Part shown: positions 19,616 through 28,848 of the stretch, piece after piece
How the letters are laid out: each line of letters starts with the position of its first letter
How positions within the stretch are numbered: the stretch's first letter is position 1
Assembly (NCBI RefSeq): GCF_024448985.1
Contig: NZ_JAMOII010000006.1
Location: 105,132-169,131, forward strand
DNA from: Stutzerimonas stutzeri
GTDB lineage: Bacteria; Pseudomonadota; Gammaproteobacteria; Pseudomonadales; Pseudomonadaceae
Direction of reading: 5' to 3'
DNA: 64,000 bases
The notes under the pieces: model-generated
Told to the model about the DNA's origin: nothing
Seen by the model: only the letters and a program-made list of their open reading frames with translations
Databases searched by the model: none
Position numbers and translations under genes: made by a program

Positions 19616-20671
19616 TCAGGCGGACTTGAGCGAGGCCATGTCGATGACGAAGCGGTATTTCACATCGCTCTTGAGCATGCGCTCGTAGGCTTCGTTGATG
19701 TCTTGCATGCGGATCATCTCGATGTCCGAAACGATGCTGTGCTCTGCGCAGAAATCCAGCATCTCCTGAGTCTCGGCGATACCGCCGATCAACGAGCCGG
19801 CCAGCCGGCGGCGCTTGAAGATCAGCCCGAAGACGTTTGGCGACGGGTGGGGCGATGCCGGTGCGCCCACCAGGGTCATGGTGGCATCGCGCTTGAGCAA
19901 CGCCATGAAGGCATCGAGGTTGTGCGGTGCGGCCACGGTGTTGAGGATGAAGTCGAAGCTGTTCAGATGTGCAGCCATCTCGTCTTTGTTCTTCGATACC
20001 ACGACTTCCGACGCACCCAGGCGCAGGGCGTCTTTCCGCTTGTCCGGCGATGTGGTGAATAGCACGACCTTCGCGCCCATCGCGTTGGCGATTTTCACCG
20101 CCATGTGGCCAAGGCCGCCGAGGCCGACCACACCCACTTTCTGGCCGGGGCCGACTTTCCACTGGCGCAGCGGTGAATAAGTGGTGATGCCGGCACAGAG
20201 CAGGGGCGCGACGGCGGCCAAGTTGGCGGTGTGGCTAATGCGCAGCATGTACTTCTCGTCCACCACGATGCTGTCCGAGTAGCCGCCGAGTGTGTTCTCG
20301 CTGCCGCCGAACGCCGAGCCGTTGTAGGTGCCGATGAAACCGTTCTCGCAGTACTGCTCAAGGCCTTCGCCGCACGACGAACAGCTGCGGCAGCTGTCGA
20401 CCAGGCAGCCGACGCCGGCCAGATCACCGGCTTTGAAGCGCGATACGGCCGAGCCGACCGCGGTAACGCGGCCAACGATCTCGTGGCCTGGTACGGATGG
20501 ATAAAGGGTGTTGTTCCATTCGTTGCGTGCGGTGTGCAGGTCGGAGTGGCAGACACCGCAGTAAAGGATGTCGATCTGTACGTCGTTCGGCCCGACTGCG
20601 CGGCGCGAAAACGAATGAGGGGCGAGCGGTGTGCTCGGGTCGAGGGCGGCGTAACCGATGGCGTTGCTCAT
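19616..20671 (-). CDS. Zinc-dependent NAD(P) alcohol dehydrogenase, YahK/cinnamyl-alcohol type
   Basis: Medium-chain dehydrogenase of 351 residues. Catalytic zinc ligands are in GVCHSDLH and GHEIVG; structural-zinc cysteines are in CRSCSSCGEGLEQYC; the Rossmann dinucleotide motif is VGLGGLGHMAVKIA. This pattern fits the YahK/CAD group of aldehyde reductases. The substrate cannot be read from the sequence. Confidence 0.9.
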   Translation of the reverse strand: MSNAIGYAALDPSTPLAPHSFSRRAVGPNDVQIDILYCGVCHSDLHTARNEWNNTLYPSVPGHEIVGRVTAVGSAVSRFKAGDLAGVGCLVDSCRSCSSCGEGLEQYCENGFIGTYNGSAFGGSENTLGGYSDSIVVDEKYMLRISHTANLAAVAPLLCAGITTYSPLRQWKVGPGQKVGVVGLGGLGHMAVKIANAMGAKVVLFTTSPDKRKDALRLGASEVVVSKNKDEMAAHLNSFDFILNTVAAPHNLDAFMALLKRDATMTLVGAPASPHPSPNVFGLIFKRRRLAGSLIGGIAETQEMLDFCAEHSIVSDIEMIRMQDINEAYERMLKSDVKYRFVIDMASLKSA

Positions 20672-20937
20672 GGCGGCTCCTGTGTTTGCATGTCCGGGCT
20701 GGAGGCCAAGCTTATACCGATGGCGGCGACGTCGTTTGCACGATTCTCGCGATGAATGACAGATTACTGTCGAAAGGATTTGGAAAGTAATGCTGAGATG
20801 GGGTGTCTCGGATGCTCGGCGCTATTGGGAGGCATTGGCCGGGGGTTGGTTCACTTGGTTGCCACCGCTAAGACTATTGACGCGACGCTTTGCGCAAGAG
20901 GGCTGGATGCCGGAAGGGGTGCTTTACAGTTTCGAAA

Positions 20938-21002
20938 GTAGGGTGGGCTTTAACCCGCCGGCAGGGGCAGGTTTTGGTGGGCTGAAGCCCACCCTACGGT
21001 GC
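20938..21002. repeat. GTAGGGTGGGC palindromic repeat, best-preserved copy B
   Basis: Perfect 13-bp inverted arms, GTAGGGTGGGCTT at 20938-20950 and AAGCCCACCCTAC at 20985-20997, enclose a 34-base GC-rich centre. The element ends with CGGTGC, as does the copy at 4536-4591. Confidence 0.8.
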
Positions 21003-21101
21003 TAGACCATGAGGCGACGCTTGACACTCCATAATCGCCCATTCGTAGGTGGGCCGAATACCGGAAGCGGGTTGCTTCACAGGTACGGTCCGTGGTCGAA
21101 A

Positions 21102-21160
21102 GTAGGGTGGGCTTTAGCCCACCGGCTGGAGCGGACTTTGGTGGGCTGAAGCGGAGCCAC
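21102..21160. repeat. GTAGGGTGGGC palindromic repeat, copy C with decayed right arm
   Basis: The left arm GTAGGGTGGGCTT (21102-21114) and part of the centre match copy B, about 100 bases upstream, in the same orientation. The right side reads GTGGGCTGAAGCGGAGCC instead of the expected complement, so this copy has decayed or recombined. Confidence 0.7.
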
Positions 21161-21219
21161 TCTGGGTGTGTCGATGCACATCCATAGCTCGGGAGTGCAC
21201 ATCCTCCGGAGTGGAAAGC

Positions 21220-21241
21220 GGCGAGCCCGTCGGGGCTCGCC
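21220..21241 (-). terminator. Probable leuA terminator hairpin
   Basis: A 9-bp stem GGCGAGCCC (21220-21228) and GGGCTCGCC (21233-21241) with a four-base loop lies 8 bases beyond the leuA stop. On the minus strand it is followed by GCTTTCC, so the U-tract is poor. Confidence 0.55.
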
Positions 21242-21249
21242 GGGCAGGA

Positions 21250-22920
21250 TCAGGCTGCCTTCGCCTCGGCCTCTCGCACCGCACGGTTCAATGCGCTGAA
21301 CAGGGCACGGATGCTGGCCGTGGTGATGTTTTCGTCGATACCAATGCCGTGCAGCGGGCGCTCGCCGTCCAGGCGCACCTCAATATAGGCCGCGGCCCTA
21401 GCATGGCTGCCGGCACCGATGGCGTGCTCGTGGTAGTCCATGATCTCCAGCTTGACCGGCAGTGCCGCGACCAGTGCCTCCAGCGGGCCCTTGCCGATGC
21501 CGCGCAGGTTCAGGGTTGTGCCTTCGTTGATGACCTCCACTTCCAGCGCGCTGGTGCCGTTCTCCTCTTGCAAACGATGGCCCTTGAGCGCGTAGGGCGT
21601 GACGGCTTGCAGGTATTCGGCTTCCAGCAGTGCATAGATCTGCGCGGCGCTCATCTCCAGGCCGAGGCGGTCGGTTTCCTTCTGTACCACCTGGCTGAAC
21701 TCGATCTGCATGCGCCGCGGCAGGCTGATGCCGTATTCCTGCTCGAGCAGATAAGTGATGCCGCCCTTACCGGACTGGCTGTTGACGCGGATCACCGCTT
21801 CGTAGCTGCGGCCGATATCGGCCGGGTCGATCGGCAGGTAGGGCACTTCCCACAGCTCGTCGGCCTTCTGCACGGCGAAGCCCTTGCGGATCGCATCCTG
21901 ATGCGAGCCGGAGAAGGCGGTGTGTACCAGATCGCCGACGTAGGGATGGCGCGGGTGCACCGGCAACTGGTTGCATTCCTCGACCACCTTGCGCACGGCG
22001 TCGATGTCGGAGAAATCCAGCTGCGGATCGACACCCTGGGTGTACATGTTCAGCGCCACTGTCACCAGATCGACGTTGCCGGTGCGCTCGCCATTGCCGA
22101 ACAGGCAGCCTTCGACGCGATCGGCGCCGGCCATCAGGCCCAGCTCGGTGGCGGCCACGCCGGTGCCACGGTCGTTGTGGGTGTGCAGGCTGATCAGCAC
22201 GCTGTCGCGCTTGGCAATGCGGCGACCGAAATATTCGATCTGATCGGCATAGATATTCGGAGTGGCCGCCTCGATGGTGGCCGGCAGGTTGAGGATCAGC
22301 TTCTGCGCCGGCGTCGGCTGGAACACCTCGATAACTGCGTTACACACCTCGACGGCGAAATCGGTCTCGGTGGAGCTGAACACTTCGGGCGAGTATTCGA
22401 AGCGCCAGTTCGTTTCCGGCGCCGCAGCGGCTAAACGCTTGATGACTTGCGCCGCACTGACCGCGATGTTGACCACACCGGCCTTGTCCTGATTGAAGAC
22501 AATGCGGCGGAAGCTCGGCGCTGTGGCGTTGTAGTAGTGGACAATGGCCTGCTTGGCACCTTTGAGCGATTCGAAGGTACGGGTGATCAGATCCTCGCGC
22601 GCCTGGGTCAGCACCTGGATGGTGACGTCATCGGGAATGTGCCCGCCCTCGATCAGCTCGCGGACGAAGTCAAAATCGGTCTGCGAGGCCGAGGGGAAGC
22701 CCACTTCGATTTCCTTTACGCCCACCGCGACCAGCGTCTTGAAGAACCGCATCTTCTTCGCCGCGTCCATCGGCTCGATCAGCGACTGATTACCGTCACG
22801 CAGGTCGGAGCTGAGCCAGATCGGCGCCTGGGTGATGGTCTTCGATGGCCAGGTGCGGTCAGGGATATCAATGGGGGTAAAGGCGCGATATTTTTTCGAC
22901 GGATCTTTGAGCATGGTCAT
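21250..22920 (-). CDS. leuA: 2-isopropylmalate synthase
   Basis: First committed enzyme of leucine biosynthesis, condensing acetyl-CoA with 2-oxoisovalerate. The 556-residue protein has the HMGL-like TIM barrel with [14 protein letters not shown] near the N-terminus and the metal-ligand region [11 protein letters not shown], followed by the C-terminal LeuA dimer/regulatory domain that gives leucine feedback. It is the longer, type-2 form. It is a single gene flanked by repeats on its 3' side. Confidence 0.96.
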   Translation of the reverse strand: MTMLKDPSKKYRAFTPIDIPDRTWPSKTITQAPIWLSSDLRDGNQSLIEPMDAAKKMRFFKTLVAVGVKEIEVGFPSASQTDFDFVRELIEGGHIPDDVTIQVLTQAREDLITRTFESLKGAKQAIVHYYNATAPSFRRIVFNQDKAGVVNIAVSAAQVIKRLAAAAPETNWRFEYSPEVFSSTETDFAVEVCNAVIEVFQPTPAQKLILNLPATIEAATPNIYADQIEYFGRRIAKRDSVLISLHTHNDRGTGVAATELGLMAGADRVEGCLFGNGERTGNVDLVTVALNMYTQGVDPQLDFSDIDAVRKVVEECNQLPVHPRHPYVGDLVHTAFSGSHQDAIRKGFAVQKADELWEVPYLPIDPADIGRSYEAVIRVNSQSGKGGITYLLEQEYGISLPRRMQIEFSQVVQKETDRLGLEMSAAQIYALLEAEYLQAVTPYALKGHRLQEENGTSALEVEVINEGTTLNLRGIGKGPLEALVAALPVKLEIMDYHEHAIGAGSHARAAAYIEVRLDGERPLHGIGIDENITTASIRALFSALNRAVREAEAKAA

Positions 22921-23214
22921 GGCGTTTCCTTGGGGCTCGCTCGTGGCGACAGCAGTCGGGACCGGTTTTGCCGGCTGGTTATGGTGAAAACTTAGTCCTT
23001 TCTGGTGGAGTCGTGCAACAGTTGAAAAAAAATTGGTATGAACTGCTTTGATGAATAAGTTTGTCGAGATTTACTGCTGGTAATTTCGTTCTTGCTTGCG
23101 CTTGCTTGCTCGAAACTTTTGCGGCTTCATGTCGCAGCCGCTTTGGCAAACCGAGCGTGCGATCATCAGGCACCGGTTCAGCAGAGCCAGGGCACTGTTA
23201 ACAAGGATTTGCCG
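22921..23214. other. Divergent spacer between leuA and the copper-uptake genes
   Basis: This 294-base gap should hold the promoters of leuA (minus) and of the DUF2946/oprC pair (plus). Reading toward leuA, TTGCAC followed after 18 bases by TAAGTT is a weak candidate promoter. I found no convincing leucine-rich leader peptide and no clear CueR or Fur site. Confidence 0.4.
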
Positions 23215-23607
23215 GTGACACGCAAACGGCTTTCGACATCGAGTATCTGGCTTGGCCTGTTCGCCATGCTGATGATCCATGTCGGCCCGTTGTACTCGGC
23301 AGTACAGGCGGCGCAAACCACCGCTGCGCCGATCGGCGAGCACCATCAGCATGCCGGCCATGAGTCCACGCCGGCACACGGTCATCACCGGCAGGCATCG
23401 GGCACTGAACCCGCCTGGTTGGCGGCGCTGGAGCTCTGCGGTTATTGCGAACTGCTGACGCTCAACCCGCCGCTGACGCTTGCCCTCGATCTGGCCTTGC
23501 CTCGGCATGAGCCTGAGCATTTTCTCTCCCTTCCCGACGCGCCGCTGATCCCGGCGCTGCGTCGCAGCAGCGGCTACGCTCGCGCTCCTCCGTATTTCCA
23601 CAGCTGA
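23215..23607 (+). CDS. DUF2946 histidine-rich, copper-associated small protein
   Basis: From GTG 23215 (AAGGA seven bases upstream) the product has 130 residues: an N-terminal hydrophobic signal or anchor (SSIWLGLFAMLMIHVGPLYSA), a histidine-rich stretch with HHQHAGH and HGHHR, and a CGYC pair in ELCGYCELL. DUF2946 proteins usually lie beside TonB-dependent copper receptors, as here, where the receptor follows 51 bases downstream. A copper-binding accessory role is inferred from residues and context. An upstream extension to 23092 is open but unsupported. Confidence 0.78.
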   Translation: MTRKRLSTSSIWLGLFAMLMIHVGPLYSAVQAAQTTAAPIGEHHQHAGHESTPAHGHHRQASGTEPAWLAALELCGYCELLTLNPPLTLALDLALPRHEPEHFLSLPDAPLIPALRRSSGYARAPPYFHS

Positions 23608-23658
23608 TGCCTGGAGCCGTGTTGCACGGCTGTATCCAAACATGAAGTGGAAATTCAC

Positions 23659-25800
23659 ATGACCCGTAATACTCATGGCCGTCAGGCCCGCGCCTGCCTG
23701 TCCTATAGCTTTTCTATCCGATCATCTCGCCTGCGTTGGCAGGCTGCCCATGCCGCTCTGCTGGGCGTGCTGGCCAGCGGCGCGCTCGCGGCCGAGCAGG
23801 GTGATCATGCTCATCACCATGGTTCCGTCGAACTTACGCCGATGGTCATCACTGGCGTCGCCCAGCAGTCGCCGCTGACGGTGGTCACCGATCCGAAGAT
23901 ACCGCGCCAGCCGGTGCCGGCCAGCGATGCGGCCGATTACCTCAAGACCATCCCGGGGTTCTCTGCCATTCGCAGCGGGGGCAGTAACGGCGATCCGGTG
24001 CTAAGGGGGCTATTTGGTTCTCGCCTGCTGCTGCTAACCGACGGTGGTCAGATGATCGGAGCCTGCCCTGCGCGGATGGACGCCCCAAGCTCTTACATTT
24101 CTCCGGAAACTTATGATCTGCTGACCGTGACCAAAGGCCCGCAAACGGTAATCTGGGGGCCGGGTGCGTCGGCCGGGGTGGTGCGCTTCGATCGCGAGCC
24201 CGAGAGTTTCGGTGAGCTTGGGGCGCGTCTGCAGGCCAGCGTACTGGTTGGTTCGAATGGTCGTTTTGACCGGCTGCTCGACGGTGCCGTCGGCGGTGAG
24301 CAGGGCTACCTGCGGGTAACCGGCAATAGCTCGCGTTCGGACGATTACGAAAACGGTAACGGCCTGACCATTCCCTCGCGCTGGGACAAATGGAACAGTG
24401 ATGTGGCGCTGGGCTGGACGCCGGATGCTGACACCTTGATCGAACTAACTGCCGGTCGGGGTGATGGTGAGGCTCGTTATGGCGGCCGCGGTATGGATGG
24501 TTCGCAGTTCAAGCGTGAAAGCCTGGGGCTGCGCGTCGAACGCAGCAATCTCGGCGAGGTGCTCGACAAGATTGAGGCCAAGGTCTACTACAACTACGCC
24601 GACCACATCATGGACAACTTCCGCCTACGCGTACCAGACCCAACCAGCATGATGAGTGGCCCGATGGCTGCACAGGTCGACCGCCGTACCCTCGGCACTC
24701 GAGTGGCCGCCACTTGGAAGTGGGACAGCGTCGAGCTGATCACGGGTATCGATGCCCAGCGCAGCGAACACCGCCAGCGCAGCTCCACGCTGAGCATGAT
24801 GGGGGATTACACCGACGCCGATCAGTATCCGTGGGATAAGGATGCGGTGATGCACAATTACGGTGTATTTGCCGAAGCCACCTGGGGCCTGGCCGAACGT
24901 GATCGGCTCATCTCCGGCGCACGTCTCGATCGCTCCTCGGCCAAGGATTTCCGGCCAAGCTTCAGCAGCATGATGGGCATGGGCATGCCGATCCCCAATC
25001 CGACCGCCGGCGAGACCCGCGCCGATACGTTGCCCAGCGGCTTCGTGCGATACGAGCATGATCTCGATGGCTCGCCGACCACCTTTTATGCCGGTATCGG
25101 CCATGTCCAGCGTTTCCCCGACTACTGGGAACTGTTCTCTGCCGGCCTCAACGGTCCTGCGGGTTCGGAAAACGCATTCGACGGCATCAAGCCGGAGAAG
25201 ACCACGCAGCTCGATATCGGTATCCAATACCAGGGCGAAGCCCTGCAGGCATGGGCTTCAGCCTATGCCGGCCAGATCCGCGATTACATGCTGTTCGACT
25301 ACCGTGGCATGGGCACTCGTGCCGATAACATTGATGCACGCATCATGGGCGGGGAGTTGGGCATGACCTATGCTCTCACCGGTAATTGGAAGACGGATGC
25401 CAGCCTGGCCTATGCGTGGGGCAAGAACAGCTCCGATGGTGAAGCTCTGCCACAGATGCCGCCGCTGGAAGCCAGACTGGGCCTGTCCTATCAACGTGAC
25501 GACTGGAGTATGGGTGCGTTATGGCGCCTGGTCGATGACCAGAGCCGCATCGCCGAAGGCCGCGGCAATGTGGTGGGGCAGGATCTGAACGATAGTGCCG
25601 GGTTTGGCGTGTTCTCGCTCAACGGTGCCTATCAGGTAACCAAACAGGTCAAGCTCAGTTCCGGTGTCGACAATCTGTTCGACAAGAACTACACCGAGCA
25701 TCTCAACTTGGCCGGCGATGCCGGTTTTGGTTTCCCTGCCGACGAGCGCATCAACGAGCCCGGCCGCACTTATTGGGCGCGGGTCGATATGAGCTTCTAA
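23659..25800 (+). CDS. oprC: TonB-dependent outer-membrane copper receptor OprC (NosA-like)
   Basis: Twenty-two-stranded TonB-dependent receptor of 713 residues counted from ATG 23659. After the signal region comes a histidine-rich HAHHH stretch, the plug domain (about 45-175) and the barrel, ending in SF with the terminal aromatic. The copper site known from P. aeruginosa OprC (CxxxM plus HxM) is present: Cys136 and Met140 in GACPARMD, and His316 and Met318 in DHIMDNF, all four offset by seven from the OprC numbering I recall. In denitrifying pseudomonads the related NosA supplies copper for nitrous oxide reductase. Confidence 0.94.
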   Translation: MTRNTHGRQARACLSYSFSIRSSRLRWQAAHAALLGVLASGALAAEQGDHAHHHGSVELTPMVITGVAQQSPLTVVTDPKIPRQPVPASDAADYLKTIPGFSAIRSGGSNGDPVLRGLFGSRLLLLTDGGQMIGACPARMDAPSSYISPETYDLLTVTKGPQTVIWGPGASAGVVRFDREPESFGELGARLQASVLVGSNGRFDRLLDGAVGGEQGYLRVTGNSSRSDDYENGNGLTIPSRWDKWNSDVALGWTPDADTLIELTAGRGDGEARYGGRGMDGSQFKRESLGLRVERSNLGEVLDKIEAKVYYNYADHIMDNFRLRVPDPTSMMSGPMAAQVDRRTLGTRVAATWKWDSVELITGIDAQRSEHRQRSSTLSMMGDYTDADQYPWDKDAVMHNYGVFAEATWGLAERDRLISGARLDRSSAKDFRPSFSSMMGMGMPIPNPTAGETRADTLPSGFVRYEHDLDGSPTTFYAGIGHVQRFPDYWELFSAGLNGPAGSENAFDGIKPEKTTQLDIGIQYQGEALQAWASAYAGQIRDYMLFDYRGMGTRADNIDARIMGGELGMTYALTGNWKTDASLAYAWGKNSSDGEALPQMPPLEARLGLSYQRDDWSMGALWRLVDDQSRIAEGRGNVVGQDLNDSAGFGVFSLNGAYQVTKQVKLSSGVDNLFDKNYTEHLNLAGDAGFGFPADERINEPGRTYWARVDMSF

Positions 25801-25960
25801 TAAAAAACTGCGGTAGCAGGGGCGAGGGGTACCTCGCTCCGGACGTAGGTTCGCACTGAGGTGCGCGATACAGGGCAGCCCGCGGCGCTGGCATCAGGGT
25901 GAAGCAATGGACCATGCCAAAGGCCACCCATGTGCTTCGTGACTCAGCGCTAACCTACAA

Positions 25961-27250
25961 TTAACTTGTCACTTCGGCCGGAGGCTCTTCCGGCTGCTGC
26001 AGCGCCGGTGCGCCACGCTGCGTCAACGACTCGCTCCATCCCCGCATGTCCGCTCCGCTCGGATGCTGGAACACCCGCAGGCCGAATTCCGGCAGGATCG
26101 ATAGCAAGTGGTCGAAAATGTCCGACTGAATCGCCTCGTAAGGCACCCAGCTCACGGTGTTGGTGAAGCAGTAGATCTCTAGCGGTAACCCATCGGCCGT
26201 GGGTGACATCTGACGCACGATGAATGTCATGTTCTGATGAATGCCGGGGTGGCTGCGTACATAACGTTCGACGTAGGCGCGGAAGGTGCCGATGTTAGTG
26301 ATGCGCCGGGTATTCACCGGCTCCTGCCCACGCTCGGCCAGTTTGGTATTCCAGGCATCGATATCGCGCTGCTTCTCGGCCAGATAATCTTCCAGCAAGC
26401 TGAAACGATGCAGGTGTTTGCATTCCTTTTCGCTGAGAAAGTGCACGCTTTGCTGGTCAAGGAAGAGGCTGCGTTTGATCCGGCGGCCGCCACTTTCCTG
26501 CATGCCGCGCCAGTTCTTGAATGAATCGGAAATGAAGCGCTTGGTCGGGATGCTCGTGATGGTCTTGTCCCAGTTCTGCACCTTGACCGTGTGCAGGGCA
26601 ATGTCGATCACGTCGCCATCGGCGTTCAGCTGCGGCATTTCGATCCAGTCGCCGACGCGGATCAGGTCGTTGGAGGTGATCTGCACGCTGGCCACCAGAG
26701 ACAGCAGGGTGTCCTGGAAGATCAACATCAGCACCGCCGCCATGGCACCGAGACCGGACAGCAGGATCAGCGGCGAGCGATCGATCAGGGTGGCGATGAT
26801 CAGGATGGTGGCGATGGCGTAGAGCACGATCTTGACCACTTGCAAGTAGCCCTTGATCGGGTGCAGATGGGCGTCGGAGCGGCGCTGGTAGAGCAGGTTG
26901 ATGATGTCCATCACCGCGCCCAGAGCGAGGGCGATGGTCAGCACGATAAAACCGCCACAGACGTTGCGCACCACGGTCACTGCGGCTTCCGGAAGCCCCG
27001 GCACGGCATTGATACCGACCGACAGCACCAGTGCCGGGACGATATTGGACAGCCGTTTGATGATGCCGAAATCCTGCAATTCGGCATCGCGCGCATGGCG
27101 CAGCAGACCATAGAGCCCACGCACCAGGATGCGCTTGACGATCCAGTTGGACAGCCAGGCGGCAAAGATCAGCGCGGCACAGGCGACCAGCGTTTGCAGT
27201 TCGGGGTGGGCTCTGCGCCAGTCCAGCCAGCCGGCAAACTCGTCAGTCAT
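25961..27250 (-). CDS. YbdG-type mechanosensitive channel (MscS superfamily)
   Basis: A 429-residue membrane protein with about five transmembrane helices, the last the pore-lining helix around LLSGLGAMAAVLMLIFQDTLLSLVASV, followed by the MscS beta domain (RVGDWIEMPQLNADGDV) and a long C-terminal domain. The extra insert after the beta domain (EYCKH-like region with KRSLFLDQQSVHFL) is characteristic of YbdG, a small-conductance channel responding to hyperosmotic stress. It is probably a single gene; the next gene is 110 bases downstream. Confidence 0.88.
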   Translation of the reverse strand: MTDEFAGWLDWRRAHPELQTLVACAALIFAAWLSNWIVKRILVRGLYGLLRHARDAELQDFGIIKRLSNIVPALVLSVGINAVPGLPEAAVTVVRNVCGGFIVLTIALALGAVMDIINLLYQRRSDAHLHPIKGYLQVVKIVLYAIATILIIATLIDRSPLILLSGLGAMAAVLMLIFQDTLLSLVASVQITSNDLIRVGDWIEMPQLNADGDVIDIALHTVKVQNWDKTITSIPTKRFISDSFKNWRGMQESGGRRIKRSLFLDQQSVHFLSEKECKHLHRFSLLEDYLAEKQRDIDAWNTKLAERGQEPVNTRRITNIGTFRAYVERYVRSHPGIHQNMTFIVRQMSPTADGLPLEIYCFTNTVSWVPYEAIQSDIFDHLLSILPEFGLRVFQHPSGADMRGWSESLTQRGAPALQQPEEPPAEVTS

Positions 27251-27360
27251 TCAATACTCCATCGGTACTTGATACAGCGGGACGTGCTGCAAGGAGGCGG
27301 ACCTTAACAAAATCCGCCAGTGCAGTCCCGGCAGTGGATGGGTACGAACTGCCGTTCGGC

Positions 27361-27903
27361 TCAGCGAATGAATTCACGGCTGATGGACTTGAACAGGTCG
27401 GTGCCGGCGCGCTCCATCCATTCGAAGGCAACCATCTCACGCGAGACAATCTGCGCACCGGCCTGGCGCATGCGCTGCAACGCCAGCTCCTTGTCGGAGG
27501 CGCGGCGCGAGCTGACCGCTTCCTCGACCACGAACACCTGGCAGCCGTGTTCCAACAGGTCGAGCACGGTCTGCATGACGCAGACATGGGTTTCGCAGCC
27601 GCAGATCACGAACTGCTTGCGATCCCCGCCGGGACGCTTGAACAGTTCGCCGTCGGCAGCCGAGGAGAATTCCATCTTTTCCAGAATGGAGTCGGCGTCC
27701 ACGCCTTCGCGAAGTACGGCTGCGGTCGGCCCCAGCCCCTTGCTGTACTGCTCGGTGATCAGAGCGGGCACGCCGACCCGCCGCGCGATCTGCTGCAGCC
27801 AGGCGGTGTTCTCGATCATGGCGGCGCTGTCGAGGATGGCCGGCAGCAGGCGCTCCTGGATGTCGATGATCAGCAGGGTGGATTCCGTGGCTTTGATACG
27901 CAT
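27361..27903 (-). CDS. Isochorismatase-family cysteine hydrolase
   Basis: A 180-residue alpha/beta hydrolase of the isochorismatase superfamily. The Asp-Lys-Cys triad is visible as Asp14 (LIIDIQERL), Lys76 (LEKMEFSS) and Cys108 (CETHVCVMQT). The cis-peptide region IcGCETH precedes the nucleophile, as in the family. The substrate is unknown; members without the aryl-carrier domain, like this one, act on nicotinamide-like or carbamoyl substrates. It lies 24 bases from the M23 peptidase gene on the same strand. Confidence 0.85.
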   Translation of the reverse strand: MRIKATESTLLIIDIQERLLPAILDSAAMIENTAWLQQIARRVGVPALITEQYSKGLGPTAAVLREGVDADSILEKMEFSSAADGELFKRPGGDRKQFVICGCETHVCVMQTVLDLLEHGCQVFVVEEAVSSRRASDKELALQRMRQAGAQIVSREMVAFEWMERAGTDLFKSISREFIR

Positions 27904-27927
27904 GTCGGTAGATCCTTTTATTGTGGT

Positions 27928-28752
27928 TCAGGGTTTGAATGCGCCGATGAAAATCGACGGATCGACACGTGTGTCGTTTAGGCTGACGTTCCAGTGCAAA
28001 TGCGGCCCGGTGGCCCGGCCGGTGGCGCCGACCTTGCCCAGTATTTCGCCGCGACCGAGCGGGTCGCCGACCTTCACCCCGATCTCGGACAGGTGGCAGA
28101 ACATGCTGATCAGCCCCTGGCCATGATCGACGAAGACCGTCTTGCCATTGAAAAAATAGTCACCAGTGAGGATCACTTTGCCGGCCGCCGGTGCCTTGAT
28201 CGGCGTACCGGTTCTGGCTGCGAAATCCAGCCCGGAATGCGGGTTGCGCTCCTCGCCATTGAAGAAGCGGCGCAGGCCGAACGGCGACGACAACGGGCCA
28301 TCGACGGGCTTGTCGAACAATAGGTTGCTGGGCTGGTTGGGGCTGAACTGGCGGTAAGCCTCGGTCTGCTCGGCCAGTTCCCGCTCGATGCGCTTGAGGT
28401 CCTCGGGGTTCGGATTGACCTGGCGCTGGTTCTTTAGAGTGATGTGCTGGGCGCGGTATTCGCGGTGCTCGACCTTAAAGCTGCTCGGGCTGCCATTGAC
28501 TTCCACTTGCTGCGTTCCGGGTTTGATCGTGAGCGGGATGCCGAGAATGGCAATCCAACGCTGGCCGTCCTCCCTGATCACCAATGCCGGTTTGTCCTGG
28601 TAGCGCACCTGCGGCACAGTGGGGGTGTCGCCCAGTGCGATTACAGCCACACCGCCTGGCACGGGCTTGTTCAACAGGCGGGTGATGAAGCCCTCGGCGT
28701 GGGCGGGAAGTGTCAGGGCGAGTGAAAGCAGTAGGGCAACGACGCGAGGCAT
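27928..28752 (-). CDS. M23 (LytM-type) murein endopeptidase
   Basis: From the ATG at 28752 the protein has 274 residues with a clear signal peptide (MPRVVALLLSLALTLPAHA). The C-terminal LytM domain holds the zinc ligands in HSGLDFAARTGTP and HLHWNV. It probably cuts peptidoglycan cross-links or activates amidases in the periplasm. A longer frame from 28782 would put ten polar residues in front of the signal and has a poorly placed RBS, so I reject it. Confidence 0.9.
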   Translation of the reverse strand: MPRVVALLLSLALTLPAHAEGFITRLLNKPVPGGVAVIALGDTPTVPQVRYQDKPALVIREDGQRWIAILGIPLTIKPGTQQVEVNGSPSSFKVEHREYRAQHITLKNQRQVNPNPEDLKRIERELAEQTEAYRQFSPNQPSNLLFDKPVDGPLSSPFGLRRFFNGEERNPHSGLDFAARTGTPIKAPAAGKVILTGDYFFNGKTVFVDHGQGLISMFCHLSEIGVKVGDPLGRGEILGKVGATGRATGPHLHWNVSLNDTRVDPSIFIGAFKP

Positions 28753-28848
28753 GAGCGGTTCCGCTTGAAAAGAATGGCTCATCCTCGCGTAAACACCTGA
28801 CGAGGGAAAGCCCAGTGGCTGCTCATGGCTCAGCTGCTAGACGCTCGT

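Larger units (their letters stand above)
20672..21249. other. 578-base spacer with two palindromic repeat copies and no supported gene
   Basis: A small open frame at 20790-21005 (71 codons) reads into the repeat at 20938 and has no recognisable domain, so I do not call it a gene. The gap holds two copies of the GTAGGGTGGGC repeat (20938-21002 and 21102-21160) and, at its right end, the leuA terminator hairpin. The high density of repeat sequence suggests a site of past insertions. Confidence 0.6.

Noticed and set aside
20790-21005. A 71-codon plus-strand open frame
   Set aside because: Its last third is repeat sequence, it lacks a recognisable domain and its start has only a weak RBS; it could be a remnant but I cannot support it.
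21166-22434. A 422-codon plus-strand open frame
   Set aside because: It is antisense to leuA and has no start signal or known motif.
25801-25960. Possible terminator or repeat after oprC
   Set aside because: Only a short GAGGGGTACCTC palindrome is visible; not enough for a call.
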